NCBI RefSeq assembly: GCF_934754915.1
Contig: NZ_CAKVKB010000016.1
Location: forward strand, 1 to 45,516
Origin: an uncultured Clostridium sp.
GTDB taxonomy: Bacteria; Bacillota; Clostridia; Clostridiales; Clostridiaceae
DNA: 45,516 nt
Direction of reading: 5' to 3'
Numbering within the stretch: the stretch's first letter is position 1; each line of letters starts with the position of its first letter. Of the stretch, positions 16,729-25,888 are shown in pieces. Position numbers and translations under genes: made by a program. The notes beneath the pieces are model-generated. The model was not told the DNA's origin. It was given only the letters and a program-made list of their open reading frames with translations, and did not search any database.

Positions 16729-17862
16729 TTATTTTTTACCAAATATTTTTCTTTTATGACTTCCTGTTCCTTCATCTGGTTCCTCACCAGAAGCTTTCAT
16801 AAATGCATAAAGAGCTTCTTCCTGAGCCTTATTTAATGACTTAGGAATATCAACTATAACTTTAACATATTGATCTCCCTTGCCAGTTGAATTGACTCTT
16901 TGAATTCCTTTGCCTTTTAATCTGAACATAGTACCTGACTGAGTACCTGCAGGAACAGTATATTTAACATTTCCATCTACTGTTGCAACTGTAATTTCTG
17001 TACCCAATGCTGCCTTTGCCATAGAAATATGAGCATCTATATACACATCATTTCCTTTTCTTGTGAATACTTTAGATGGAGCTACATTTATCTTGACATA
17101 TAAATCTCCAGGACTTCCGCCTCTTAATCCATGTTCTCCTTGTCCTCTTAAAGGCATTACATTTCCTGTATCAACACCGGCCGGAATATTAACTTTAATC
17201 TTTCTATTCTTTCTGATATATCCCTTACCTCTACATTCCTTACAAGGAGTTTCTGTAATCTTACCAGTACCATGACAATGATCACATGTAGAAGTTGAAA
17301 CAAAACTTCCTAATGGAGTCTGTCTTTGAACTCTTACCTGACCAGAACCTCCACAAGTAGGACATGTTTTTACATTTGTACCAGGTTCAGCTCCTGAACC
17401 TTTACAGTGTTCACAATTTTCATTTCTTGTTATTGAAATTTCTTTTTCAACACCAAAAACAGCTTCTTCAAAAGTTAATGTTACAGTATATTCTATATCA
17501 TTTCCTCTTACTGGACCATTTCTTCGTCTAGAGCCTCCTCCGCCTCCTCCGAAGAATGATTCAAATATATCACCGAATCCACCCATATCAAAGCCATCAA
17601 AGCCACTGAATCCGCCTCCATTAAATCCACCTGTTCCATCAAATGCAGCTGATCCAAATTGATCATATTTAGATCTTTTATCTGGATCTGAAAGAATTTG
17701 ATAAGCTTCATTTATTTCCTTAAATTTTTCCTCAGCTTCAGCATTACCTTGATTTCTATCTGGATGATATTTTACGGCTAATTTTCTAAAGGCTCTTTTT
17801 ATTTCATCATCACTTGCAGTTTTTTTAACTCCAAGTACTTCATAATAGTCTTTATTTGCCAT
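16729..17862 (-). CDS. dnaJ: Chaperone DnaJ
   Basis: Hsp40 co-chaperone that stimulates the DnaK ATPase. 377 residues: J domain (1-70) with KYHPDRN; Gly/Phe-rich linker (about 75-120); and four zinc-finger repeats CEHCKGSG, CPTCGGSG, CDHCHGTG and CKECRGKG (about 145-215), followed by the C-terminal substrate-binding domain. Last gene of the hrcA operon, separated from dnaK by a hairpin that may reduce its expression. Confidence 0.98.
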   Translation of the reverse strand: MANKDYYEVLGVKKTASDDEIKRAFRKLAVKYHPDRNQGNAEAEEKFKEINEAYQILSDPDKRSKYDQFGSAAFDGTGGFNGGGFSGFDGFDMGGFGDIFESFFGGGGGGSRRRNGPVRGNDIEYTVTLTFEEAVFGVEKEISITRNENCEHCKGSGAEPGTNVKTCPTCGGSGQVRVQRQTPLGSFVSTSTCDHCHGTGKITETPCKECRGKGYIRKNRKIKVNIPAGVDTGNVMPLRGQGEHGLRGGSPGDLYVKINVAPSKVFTRKGNDVYIDAHISMAKAALGTEITVATVDGNVKYTVPAGTQSGTMFRLKGKGIQRVNSTGKGDQYVKVIVDIPKSLNKAQEEALYAFMKASGEEPDEGTGSHKRKIFGKK

Positions 17863-17965
17863 TGTTCTTAATTCACCACCATTAATTTAATTGACAGTTG
17901 ATAATCTAAAGTCAAATAATAATTAACTAAATTATCAAATGTTTTTATCTTAATTTTTCAATTTA

Positions 17966-17993
17966 GAAAAAGGGAAGACGAGTTTGCCTTCCC
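17966..17993 (-). terminator. Hairpin between dnaK and dnaJ
   Basis: GGGAAG (minus strand, 17988-17993) pairs with CTTCCC (17972-17977) across a ten-base loop, followed on the minus strand by TTTTT. It looks like an intrinsic, probably partial, terminator inside the operon. Confidence 0.65.
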
Positions 17994-18033
17994 TGTATTA
18001 ATTATATCTAAAATCAGATTTTAGTAAACCCTA

Positions 18034-19890
18034 TTATTTATCATCATCTACTTTGAAATCTGCATCTACAACATTGTCATCATGTGGTGCGCTTTGTTGA
18101 CCAGCTCCTCCTGCTGCTGCATTTGGATCAAATCCTTCTGCTCCTTGAGCTCCTCCTGCTGCTTGATACATCTTAGTAGCTATTGGGTAGAATGATTGGT
18201 TAACAGCTTCTATAGCAGCTTTTATAGCTTCTATATCTTCACCATCTTTAACTTTCTTTAATTCTTCTATTTTAGCTTCTACATTTGCTTTTTCATCAGC
18301 TGTTACTTTATCTCCAGCTTCAGTTAAAGCTTTTTCTATTTGATAAATTGTTTGATCTGCTTGGTTAGCAGTTTCGATCTTTTCTTTTCTCTTCTTATCT
18401 TCTTCAGCAAATTTTTCTGCTTCTTTTACAGCCTTATCTACTTCTTCATCACTTAAGTTAGTTGAAGCAGTGATTGTAATATTAGCTTCTTTACCAGTTC
18501 CTTTATCTAATGCTGATACTTTAACAATACCATTAGCATCTATATCAAATGTAACTTCGATTTGAGGAATTCCTCTTGGAGCTGGAGCTATTCCTGATAA
18601 TGTGAATCTTCCTAATGACTTGTTATCCATAGCCATTTGTCTTTCACCTTGAACTACATTAATTTCAACTGAAGTTTGATTATCAGCTGCTGTTGAGAAG
18701 ATTTGGCTCTTCTTAGTTGGGATAGTTGTATTTCTTTCTATTAATGGAGTAGCTATTCCACCTGCTGTTTCAATTCCTAAAGTTAATGGAGTAACATCAA
18801 GTAATACTACGTCTTTAACTTCTCCAGTTAATACACCTGCTTGAATAGCTGCACCAACTGCAACACATTCATCTGGGTTAACTCCTTTAGAAGGTTCCTT
18901 TCCTGTAAAGTTCTTAACAGCTTCTTGAACTGCTGGAATTCTTGTAGAACCACCAACTAATATTACCTTATCAATATCACTTAATGATAATTTAGCATCT
19001 GCTAATGCTTTCTTCATTGGTTCAATTGATCTTTGTACTAAATCATGAGTTAATTCATTGAATTTAGCTCTAGTTAATGTTAAATCAATATGTTTTGGAC
19101 CAGTTGCATCAGCTGTGATGAATGGTAAGTTTATGTTTGTTTGTTGTGAAGATGATAATTCTATCTTAGCTTTTTCAGCAGCTTCTTTTAATCTTTGAAC
19201 TGCCATCTTATCCTGCATTAAATCAATTCCATTTTCAGCTTTGAAAGTATCTGCAATGTAGTGCATAATCTTTTCATCAAAGTCATCACCACCAAGTTTA
19301 GTATCACCATTTGTAGATAATACTTCAAATACACCATCACCTAAGTCAAGGATAGATACATCGAAAGTACCACCACCTAAGTCATATACTAAAATCTTAT
19401 GAGCTTCGTCCATCTTATCTAAACCATAAGCAAGAGATGCAGCTGTTGGTTCATTAATTATTCTTAATACTTCAAGACCTGCAATCTTACCAGCATCCTT
19501 AGTTGCTTGTCTTTGACTGTCATTAAAGTAAGCTGGAACAGTGATAACTGCTTGAGTAACTGGTTCACCTAAATAAGCTTCTGCATCAGCCTTGATTTTT
19601 TGAAGAACCATTGCTGAAATTTCTTGTGGTGAATATTGTTTTCCATCTATATCAACTTTATATGATGTTCCCATATGTCTCTTTATAGAAATAACTGTTT
19701 TATCTGGATTAGTAATTGCTTGTCTTTTAGCAACCTGACCAACTAATCTTTCTCCGTTTGCTTGGAATGATACTACTGATGGAGTAGTTCTAGCACCTTC
19801 TGAGTTAGCGATAACTGTTGGTTCTCCACCTTCCATAACTGCTACACATGAATTTGTAGTTCCTAAATCGATACCTATAATCTTTGCCAT
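18034..19890 (-). CDS. dnaK: Chaperone DnaK (Hsp70)
   Basis: ATP-dependent folding chaperone, 618 residues. The N-terminal actin-like ATPase shows the phosphate-1 loop IGIDLGTTNSCVAV, EPTAASLAYGL and LVYDLGGGTFDVS. The interdomain linker is DVVLLDVTPLTLGIE, followed by the substrate-binding domain, lid and an acidic tail (DADFKVDDDK). Ribosome binding site AGGAGG. Third gene of the CIRCE operon, about 107 bases after grpE. Confidence 0.99.
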   Translation of the reverse strand: MAKIIGIDLGTTNSCVAVMEGGEPTVIANSEGARTTPSVVSFQANGERLVGQVAKRQAITNPDKTVISIKRHMGTSYKVDIDGKQYSPQEISAMVLQKIKADAEAYLGEPVTQAVITVPAYFNDSQRQATKDAGKIAGLEVLRIINEPTAASLAYGLDKMDEAHKILVYDLGGGTFDVSILDLGDGVFEVLSTNGDTKLGGDDFDEKIMHYIADTFKAENGIDLMQDKMAVQRLKEAAEKAKIELSSSQQTNINLPFITADATGPKHIDLTLTRAKFNELTHDLVQRSIEPMKKALADAKLSLSDIDKVILVGGSTRIPAVQEAVKNFTGKEPSKGVNPDECVAVGAAIQAGVLTGEVKDVVLLDVTPLTLGIETAGGIATPLIERNTTIPTKKSQIFSTAADNQTSVEINVVQGERQMAMDNKSLGRFTLSGIAPAPRGIPQIEVTFDIDANGIVKVSALDKGTGKEANITITASTNLSDEEVDKAVKEAEKFAEEDKKRKEKIETANQADQTIYQIEKALTEAGDKVTADEKANVEAKIEELKKVKDGEDIEAIKAAIEAVNQSFYPIATKMYQAAGGAQGAEGFDPNAAAGGAGQQSAPHDDNVVDADFKVDDDK

Positions 19891-19997
19891 AATTCATTCC
19901 TCCTAAAAACACTTATACTTTATTTAAAATTTGTGTTTACACTTTTAATTATTTAATCAATTAATTTTTTGTTTTATTTATTAATGTTTAGTATATT

Positions 19998-20600
19998 TTA
20001 ATTTGCAACTTTAACCATTGTATGTCTTATTATCTTGTTATCTTTCTTGTATCCCTTTTGGAATACTTCTGCAATAACATTCTTATCTAAATTTTCATCT
20101 TCTACATGCATTACTGCATTATGGAAGTTTGGATCAAATTCTCCACTTGCATCTATTTCTTCAATTCCTAATTTAGTAAATGCATCTTTACAGCCCTTCA
20201 TAGTCATTTCTACACCTTTTTTAAGATCTTCCAGACTACCATCAGCTGCAATAGCTCTTTCCAAATTATCTATTACTGGTAAAATTTCTTTTACAACATC
20301 TACATAAGCATCACTGTAAATTCCTTCTTTTTCTTTTGTTGTTCTCTTTCTATAGTTGTCATATTCAGCTCTTAATCTCAAAAGACTATCTTTAGTTGCA
20401 TCTAATTCTTCTTGAAGTTTCTTATTCTGTGCTTTAATCATTTCAAGTTCATCCTCTTCTATATTTTCATTTCCTTCAGAAGCTTCAACATTTTCTTCTT
20501 TATCAGATTCAGTGACTACAGTATCTTTTTCTTTATTGTCTTCATTTTCAACTGTTTCGTCTATAATTTCTTCATTCATCTTTTCTTTATTATCTTCCAT
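19998..20600 (-). CDS. grpE: Nucleotide exchange factor GrpE
   Basis: Releases ADP from DnaK. 200 residues: a Glu-rich disordered tail (1-50), a long coiled coil (about 50-120, including LLRLRAEYDNYRKRT), and a C-terminal beta domain with the GVEMTMKG and FDPNFHNAV motifs. The GAGGTG site lies about 13 bases from the first ATG, rather far; a second in-frame ATG follows seven codons later. Located 37 bases after hrcA. Confidence 0.96.
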   Translation of the reverse strand: MEDNKEKMNEEIIDETVENEDNKEKDTVVTESDKEENVEASEGNENIEEDELEMIKAQNKKLQEELDATKDSLLRLRAEYDNYRKRTTKEKEGIYSDAYVDVVKEILPVIDNLERAIAADGSLEDLKKGVEMTMKGCKDAFTKLGIEEIDASGEFDPNFHNAVMHVEDENLDKNVIAEVFQKGYKKDNKIIRHTMVKVAN

Positions 20601-20637
20601 AAATCTTTAACTACACCTCTTCTCTAATATTAATGGT

Positions 20638-21669
20638 TCACATATGCTGATTATTCAATATGTTGTTAAGTTCTTTTACAACTTGTGATAAAATTGTTAT
20701 TACTCTTGAATAATCTATTCTTCTAGGACCTATTAATCCTATTTTTCCAACAGGTCTGTTTCCTAAAGAATACTCTGTAGAAATTATACTACACTCTTTA
20801 GCCTGTGGTTTATAATTTTCATCTCCTATACTAATTGTTATCTCATCTGATGGATTAAATAAATCCATTATAGATTCTTTATCATTAAGGAGTGAAAGCA
20901 TTTCTTTTGCTTTGTCTATATCATTGTACTCAGGATAATTAAATATATTTGTTGTTCCTTCCATGAATACTTCTGATGAATCTGCTGCATTTAATGTTTC
21001 ATATAAAAGAGGCAGTATAGCATTAAATATTTCTTCATATTGACCAAGATCTTTTTTCAGATTATTTATTACTTCTAAATTAATCTGCTGTATTGAAAGA
21101 CCTGAAAGCCTTGAATTAACAATTTCATTTATTCTATTAAGAATGATCGTACTTGGAACGCTGCTTGTTAACTTCATAATATGATTTTTAATAAGTCCTG
21201 TATCTGTTAAAAATACAGACACTATATTATGTTCATCTACTCTTATAAGCTGAATTGATTTTATAAAACTCTTTTTTACTGATGGTGCTTCTATTACACA
21301 TGTAAGCTGTGTAAGCTCTGATAATAATGCACTGGTTTGTTTTACTATTTTATCAACTTCAAGCATTGCTGAATCTACAATATATTGCTTTATCTTTAAG
21401 TTTTCCTCTGCTGTCAGCCTTTGGCTTTCCATAAGTTTATCAACATACAACCTATATCCTTTGCTTGATGGAATTCTTCCAGCTGAGGCATGAGGCTGTT
21501 CAAGATACCCCATATCTTCAAGATCAGCCATTTCATTTCTTATGGTTGCAGATCCAATTCCCAAATCATAATTTTTAGCAATAGTCCTGGATCCTATAGG
21601 ATCACCAGTACGAATATAGTCATTGATAATAGCTTGAAGTATTTTTATTTTTCTATCATCAATACCCAT
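20638..21669 (-). CDS. hrcA: Heat-inducible repressor HrcA
   Basis: Repressor that binds CIRCE and is activated by GroEL. 343 residues: N-terminal winged helix with TGDPIGSRTIAKNYDLGIGSA in two parts and RNEMADLEDMGYLEQPH, then a GAF-like domain and dimerisation region. First gene of the operon, directly behind its own operator, so it is self-regulated. Ribosome binding site GAGGTGAG. Confidence 0.97.
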   Translation of the reverse strand: MGIDDRKIKILQAIINDYIRTGDPIGSRTIAKNYDLGIGSATIRNEMADLEDMGYLEQPHASAGRIPSSKGYRLYVDKLMESQRLTAEENLKIKQYIVDSAMLEVDKIVKQTSALLSELTQLTCVIEAPSVKKSFIKSIQLIRVDEHNIVSVFLTDTGLIKNHIMKLTSSVPSTIILNRINEIVNSRLSGLSIQQINLEVINNLKKDLGQYEEIFNAILPLLYETLNAADSSEVFMEGTTNIFNYPEYNDIDKAKEMLSLLNDKESIMDLFNPSDEITISIGDENYKPQAKECSIISTEYSLGNRPVGKIGLIGPRRIDYSRVITILSQVVKELNNILNNQHM

Positions 21670-21687
21670 AATCTCACCTCTTTTTTG

Positions 21688-21714
21688 TTAGCACTCATTA
21701 GCATCGAGTGCTAA
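21688..21714 (-). promoter_or_regulatory. CIRCE operator
   Basis: Perfect TTAGCACTC, nine-base spacer, GAGTGCTAA. It lies between the promoter and hrcA start, so bound HrcA would block the start of transcription and the inverted repeat would sit in the 5' end of the mRNA. Confidence 0.98.
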
Positions 21715-21727
21715 TGACTATGTTTTT

Positions 21728-21756
21728 AATATATTCTTAATAAGGTTTTTTGTCAA
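21728..21756 (-). promoter_or_regulatory. Sigma-A promoter of the hrcA-grpE-dnaK-dnaJ operon
   Basis: Perfect TTGACA, 17 bases, TATATT on the minus strand, immediately upstream of CIRCE. Confidence 0.92.
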
Positions 21757-21996
21757 TTCTATTTATTTGAAATATTAGTAATTATGATTTGTATTTTATC
21801 GTTTTTTTGTAATTATATCTTCCATTCTTCATTTTTCTTCGATTTACTACCAAACTTATATAAATATATTATAAAACATTTATAGTTCATAATTTTCAAT
21901 CCTTAATCATAAAAGAATCTGCCTCTATTCTATAAAAAACTTCTCATATAATTAATTACAAAATAAACAATACTGCTTAACAACTTCAAAGCTGAA
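21757..21996. other. AT-rich gap between hemW and the hrcA promoter
   Basis: No gene, clear terminator or repeat copy was recognised. It separates the hemW stop from the heat-shock promoter. Confidence 0.5.
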
Positions 21997-23124
21997 TTAA
22001 GTCAATATAAAATCACTCATTACATAATTAGATAATTCTACACCCCTTTCACTCAAATATAGTCTTTCCGAATCATTAATTAATAAACCTTTTTTCACAT
22101 TATTTTTTATTGCTTCATAATATATTTCAAATATTTCTTTATTAAATCTTCTTTTAAATTCCGAAATTTCTATACCTTCCATAAGTCTCAATCCCATAAA
22201 CATAAATTCTTCCATGTCATCTTTAAGATCATTAACATGAATTTCTTCCACTACATCCTTATTATTTTGAATTCTATCAATATAATCTTCTATATCATCT
22301 ATATTTTTAAATCGCTTTTCATCTACAAATGAACTTGCAGAAACACCAAGACCTAAATATTCATTACATTTCCAATAAACTTTATTGTGAAAACACTCCT
22401 TATTATCTTTTGAGTAATTTGAAATTTCATATTGATGATATCCATGCTTTTTCAAAAATTCTTTGGTATAGACATACATATTTCTTTCTTCTTCTTCTGA
22501 TGGAAGATTTAATTTATCTTCTTCATATAGTCTATAAAAGCAAGTTCCTTCTTCCACTATAAGACTATATGTAGAAATATGATCTGGCTGTAATCTTACA
22601 GATTCCTCTAAAGTTCTTTTCCATTCTTGAAGATTTTGATTTGGAAGTCCAAACATAATATCAATGTTTATATTGTCAAAACCTGATTTTCTTGCTTCTT
22701 CATAATTGATCTTAAATTGTTCAAATGTATGAATTCTTCCAATTTTTTTAAGTGCATTATTATTTGCTGACTGCAATCCCATACTTATTCTATTAACATT
22801 ATATTTTTTCATTATATTAAGTTTATCTGAATTAAGAGTTCCCGGATTACATTCAACTGTAAATTCTAACTTATCCTTGAAATTCAATTTATTTATTGTT
22901 TTAAGAAGACTCTTCAAGTTCTTTTCATCTAAATATGATGGTGTTCCACCGCCAATAAAAATACTTGATATTTTATAATCACTACATTTATCTATAATCT
23001 CTTTATTAAGGGACTCAATATATCTATCAATTAAATTTTCTTTTCCTGAATAAGATGGAAAATCACAATATAAGCATTTTTGCTTACAAAATGGAATATG
23101 TATATATAAAGACATTTCTTTCAT
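21997..23124 (-). CDS. hemW: Radical-SAM protein HemW (heme chaperone)
   Basis: A 375-residue HemN-like protein that binds heme and probably delivers it to respiratory enzymes; it is not a coproporphyrinogen oxidase. The radical-SAM motif is CKQKCLYCDF (residues 13-22), followed by IFIGGGTPSYL and the HemN-type block NKVYWKCNEYLGLGVSASSF. Start at 23124 has GGAGG at eight bases. In an anaerobe its use is unclear. It sits after lepA in the common Firmicute order but behind a terminator. Confidence 0.93.
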   Translation of the reverse strand: MKEMSLYIHIPFCKQKCLYCDFPSYSGKENLIDRYIESLNKEIIDKCSDYKISSIFIGGGTPSYLDEKNLKSLLKTINKLNFKDKLEFTVECNPGTLNSDKLNIMKKYNVNRISMGLQSANNNALKKIGRIHTFEQFKINYEEARKSGFDNINIDIMFGLPNQNLQEWKRTLEESVRLQPDHISTYSLIVEEGTCFYRLYEEDKLNLPSEEEERNMYVYTKEFLKKHGYHQYEISNYSKDNKECFHNKVYWKCNEYLGLGVSASSFVDEKRFKNIDDIEDYIDRIQNNKDVVEEIHVNDLKDDMEEFMFMGLRLMEGIEISEFKRRFNKEIFEIYYEAIKNNVKKGLLINDSERLYLSERGVELSNYVMSDFILT

Positions 23125-23145
23125 TAAAATTTCCTCCTAAAATTT

Positions 23146-23176
23146 AAAAAAGCTGACCATAACGGTCAGCTTTTTT
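23146..23176 (-). terminator. Terminator between lepA and hemW
   Basis: A 13-bp perfect stem, AAAAAAGCTGACC (23146-23158) with 23164-23176, with a five-base loop and a T run. It ends about 20 bases before the hemW ribosome binding site, so hemW is expressed by read-through or an unseen promoter. Confidence 0.9.
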
Positions 23177-23210
23177 TAATCAACTGCAATATTATTTATT
23201 GTTATAGTTA

Positions 23211-25016
23211 TTAATCAACTTTTAATACTGCCATAAATGCTTCTTGTGGAACTTCAACAGATCCAACCTGTCTCATTCTCTTCTTACCTTCTTTTTGCTT
23301 TTCAAGAAGTTTCTTCTTTCTTGAAATATCTCCACCATAACATTTAGCTAATACATCTTTTCTCATAGCTTTTATGGTTTCCCTTGCAATTATTTTAGAA
23401 CCAATAGCTGCCTGAATTGGAACTTCAAACATCTGTCTTGGAATTATTTCTTTTAATTTTTCTGCAATAGCTCTTCCTTTATGATACGCTCTTTCATCTG
23501 GAACTATCATAGATAATGCATCAACTATATCTCCATTTAGTAATATATCAAGTTTAACAAGTTTAGTTGTAGTATATCCCTTTAATTCATAATCAAGAGA
23601 AGCATATCCTCTTGTCCTTGATTTCAATGTATCAAAGAAATCATAGATTATTTCATTTAATGGTATTTCATAATTAACAACAGCTCTTGTTTCTTCTATA
23701 TACTGCATATCAATATATGTACCTCTACGGTCTTGGCAAAGTTCCATAACTGCTCCCACATAATCTTTTGGTGTTATTATAGAAGCCTTTACTATAGGTT
23801 CTTCCATATGATCAACTTCTGTAGGTTCTGGAAGGTTTGTTGGATTTGTAATATCAAGAATTGTTCCATCAGTTTTCATTACCTTGTATATAACTGATGG
23901 TGCTGTTGTAATAATATCTAAATTAAATTCCCTTTCAACTCTTTCCTGAATTATTTCCATATGTAATAATCCTAAAAATCCACATCTAAATCCAAATCCT
24001 AATGCTATAGATGTTTCTGGTTCAAAACTTAAAGCTGCATCATTAATTTGAAGTTTCTCTAATGCTTCTTTTAATTCATCATATTTAGCTCCATCAACAG
24101 GATATATTCCGGAATAAACCATTGGAATAGCTGGCTTATAACCTGGAAGAGCTTCTTCTGTAGGATTCAATGCACTTGTTATTGTATCACCAACTCTGGC
24201 ATCTCTTACATTTTTTATAGAAGCAGTTATATATCCAACATCTCCAGCACTTAAACTTCCTATTGGAAGAACACTTGGAGTAAACACTCCAACTTCAGTT
24301 ACATCATATACCTTGTCAGTAGCCATAAGTTTTATCTTATCACCTATTTTTACTTTACCATCTTTTATTCTTACAATACATACAACACCCTTATAGCTGT
24401 CATAGTAAGAATCAAATATTAAAGCTTTCAATGGAGCTTCTTCATCTCCATTTGGTGCTGGTATATTTTCTACAACACTTTCTAATACATCTTTAATATT
24501 AAGACCCGTTTTTGCTGATATCATAGGTGCACTTTCAGCTTCAATACCTATAACATCTTCAATTTCCTGTTTTACTTCATCTGGTCTTGCTGAAGGTAAG
24601 TCTATTTTATTGATTACTGGTGTAATTTCAAGATCATTATCCAAAGCTAAATAACAATTAGCTAAAGTCTGTGCTTGAATACCTTGTGTTGCATCTACAA
24701 CCAGTACAGCTCCTTCACATGCAGCAAGACTTCTTGAAACTTCATAATTAAAATCTACGTGTCCTGGAGTATCAATTAAATTAAGAATGTATTCTTCACC
24801 ATTATCTCTTCTATATATAAGTCTGGCCGCCTGAGACTTTATTGTTATTCCTCTTTCTTTTTCTATCTCCATATTATCTAGAACTTGCTCTTCCATTTCC
24901 CTTTGTGTCAAGGTTCCTGTAGTTTCAAGTAATCTGTCCGCAAGGGTTGACTTACCATGATCAATATGTGCTACTATTGAAAAATTTCTGATATATTTTT
25001 GTCTTTCACTTTTCAT
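23211..25016 (-). CDS. lepA: Elongation factor 4 (LepA)
   Basis: Ribosomal GTPase, 601 residues, acting in initiation/back-translocation under stress. G1 AHIDHGKST, G3 DTPGHVDF, G4 NKID and the LepA-specific C-terminal domain with KMRQVGSVEVPQEAF are present (seen as KKRMRQVGSVEVPQEAF). The start is fixed: a TAG stop lies three codons upstream in frame, and the N-terminus RQKYIRNFSIVAHIDHGK matches the family. No good ribosome binding site touches this ATG; a GGGGGTG lies farther upstream, beyond a hairpin. Confidence 0.97.
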   Translation of the reverse strand: MKSERQKYIRNFSIVAHIDHGKSTLADRLLETTGTLTQREMEEQVLDNMEIEKERGITIKSQAARLIYRRDNGEEYILNLIDTPGHVDFNYEVSRSLAACEGAVLVVDATQGIQAQTLANCYLALDNDLEITPVINKIDLPSARPDEVKQEIEDVIGIEAESAPMISAKTGLNIKDVLESVVENIPAPNGDEEAPLKALIFDSYYDSYKGVVCIVRIKDGKVKIGDKIKLMATDKVYDVTEVGVFTPSVLPIGSLSAGDVGYITASIKNVRDARVGDTITSALNPTEEALPGYKPAIPMVYSGIYPVDGAKYDELKEALEKLQINDAALSFEPETSIALGFGFRCGFLGLLHMEIIQERVEREFNLDIITTAPSVIYKVMKTDGTILDITNPTNLPEPTEVDHMEEPIVKASIITPKDYVGAVMELCQDRRGTYIDMQYIEETRAVVNYEIPLNEIIYDFFDTLKSRTRGYASLDYELKGYTTTKLVKLDILLNGDIVDALSMIVPDERAYHKGRAIAEKLKEIIPRQMFEVPIQAAIGSKIIARETIKAMRKDVLAKCYGGDISRKKKLLEKQKEGKKRMRQVGSVEVPQEAFMAVLKVD

Positions 25017-25024
25017 AATACACT

Positions 25025-25063
25025 AACGTCTATATTTATAATAAACGTTTTGTTTTCACCCCC
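25025..25063 (-). promoter_or_regulatory. lepA leader: Shine-Dalgarno separated from start by a hairpin
   Basis: On the minus strand GGGGGTG (25057-25063) is followed by a 9-bp stem (25041-25049 with 25025-25033, one G-U, seven-base loop) and then by the lepA ATG at 25016. Folding would bring the site to roughly 15 bases from the start. Confidence 0.5.
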
Positions 25064-25083
25064 GTTATAATTAAATCAGCTAA

Positions 25084-25092
25084 ATTATAACA
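25084..25092 (-). promoter_or_regulatory. Extended -10 promoter for lepA
   Basis: TGTTATAAT on the minus strand, an extended -10 with no strong -35. It would give lepA a leader of about 60 nucleotides. Confidence 0.45.
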
Positions 25093-25141
25093 TACATCTA
25101 TTTAAAAAGGCTATTAAAATTTGTTTTCATCTAAGAAATAA

Positions 25142-25522
25142 CTATTCATTCTTGTTTATTTTATCTTTAACATACTCAATCACATTAGATTTTGATGAAA
25201 TTTTAAATTCATTGTCTCCAATACGTATAATGATCTTTCCATCTTCATGTTCATCATATATCTTTAAAAATGAATCATCTTTTATAAAATTAGCAAAATC
25301 ATCTCCAAATTTTTCATTTATAAGTTCATAATTCTGCTTTGTATTTCCTAAAGGTGATAATGTCCTTGTATTTAATATATTTATACGAATCAATCCTGCC
25401 ATTGTTATAATTATAAGAAAAATCATGATGAGTATTTTCCCTGATTTACTCAATAATTTCTTTTTATGTTTACTCACTTCAAAAAATACTGCTGCTTTTA
25501 ATTTTATAATATAAAACAGCAT
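25142..25522 (-). CDS. Small membrane-anchored protein of unknown function
   Basis: A 126-residue protein I do not recognise. A basic N-terminus (SKHKKKLLSKSG) precedes one transmembrane helix (about 31-49, ILIMIFLIIITMAGLIRI), then about 75 polar residues that would lie outside the membrane, with short beta-like segments (KIIIRIGDNEFKI). The ATG at 25522 has GAGGAAGGGAG just upstream. It lies between spoIIP and lepA, separated from spoIIP by a terminator and a repeat. Proximity to spoIIP and gpr makes a sporulation role possible, but nothing in the sequence proves it. Confidence 0.65.
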   Translation of the reverse strand: MLFYIIKLKAAVFFEVSKHKKKLLSKSGKILIMIFLIIITMAGLIRINILNTRTLSPLGNTKQNYELINEKFGDDFANFIKDDSFLKIYDEHEDGKIIIRIGDNEFKISSKSNVIEYVKDKINKNE

Positions 25523-25766
25523 TTTCTCCCTTCCTCAATTTCTTATAATTATTCCCACAAAGCAAATATATTATTCATATTTTTTAATATATTTGTAAAG
25601 TTAAAATCAGTTCACATTGAAATCGTATTTAAAAAAATCCACAAAAATTTTATCCTTAATTATCACTTGTCCATTTAAATATATTTAAAAAACTTATACA
25701 TTTTACTTACTATAAATAAGCATGCTTTCTTTGTATATATATTTTTTAAAAACAACATAAAAATTG
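25523..25766. other. AT-rich gap upstream of the small membrane gene
   Basis: Non-coding stretch ahead of the 72-bp repeat. I see no clear promoter or RNA in it. Confidence 0.4.
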
Positions 25767-25838
25767 AAGAAATCTTGAAAAGATTTCACCCTTCATTGTC
25801 AATTGTTCATTGTACATTGTTAATTGAAATATATATTA
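25767..25838 (+). repeat. 72-bp dispersed intergenic repeat, copy 2
   Basis: Starts with the hairpin AAGAAATCTTGAAAAGATTTC, then ACCCTTCATTGTCAATTG, then TTCATTGTACATTGTTAATT and ATATATATTA. Probably closest to the family consensus. Confidence 0.8.
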
Positions 25839-25880
25839 AAACAAAAGGTCATGAAATCTGGACAAACAAATTTCACAACC
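25837..25880 (-). terminator. Terminator after spoIIP
   Basis: GGTTGTGAAAT (minus strand, 25870-25880) pairs with ATTTCATGACC (25847-25857) using G-U pairs. A TTTTGTTTT tail follows on the minus strand. It abuts the repeat copy. Confidence 0.75.
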
Positions 25881-25888
25881 ATCCTAAA

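Noticed and set aside
17508..17711. Minus-strand 67-codon frame within dnaJ
   Set aside because: Out-of-frame shadow of the Gly-rich linker of dnaJ without its own ribosome binding site.
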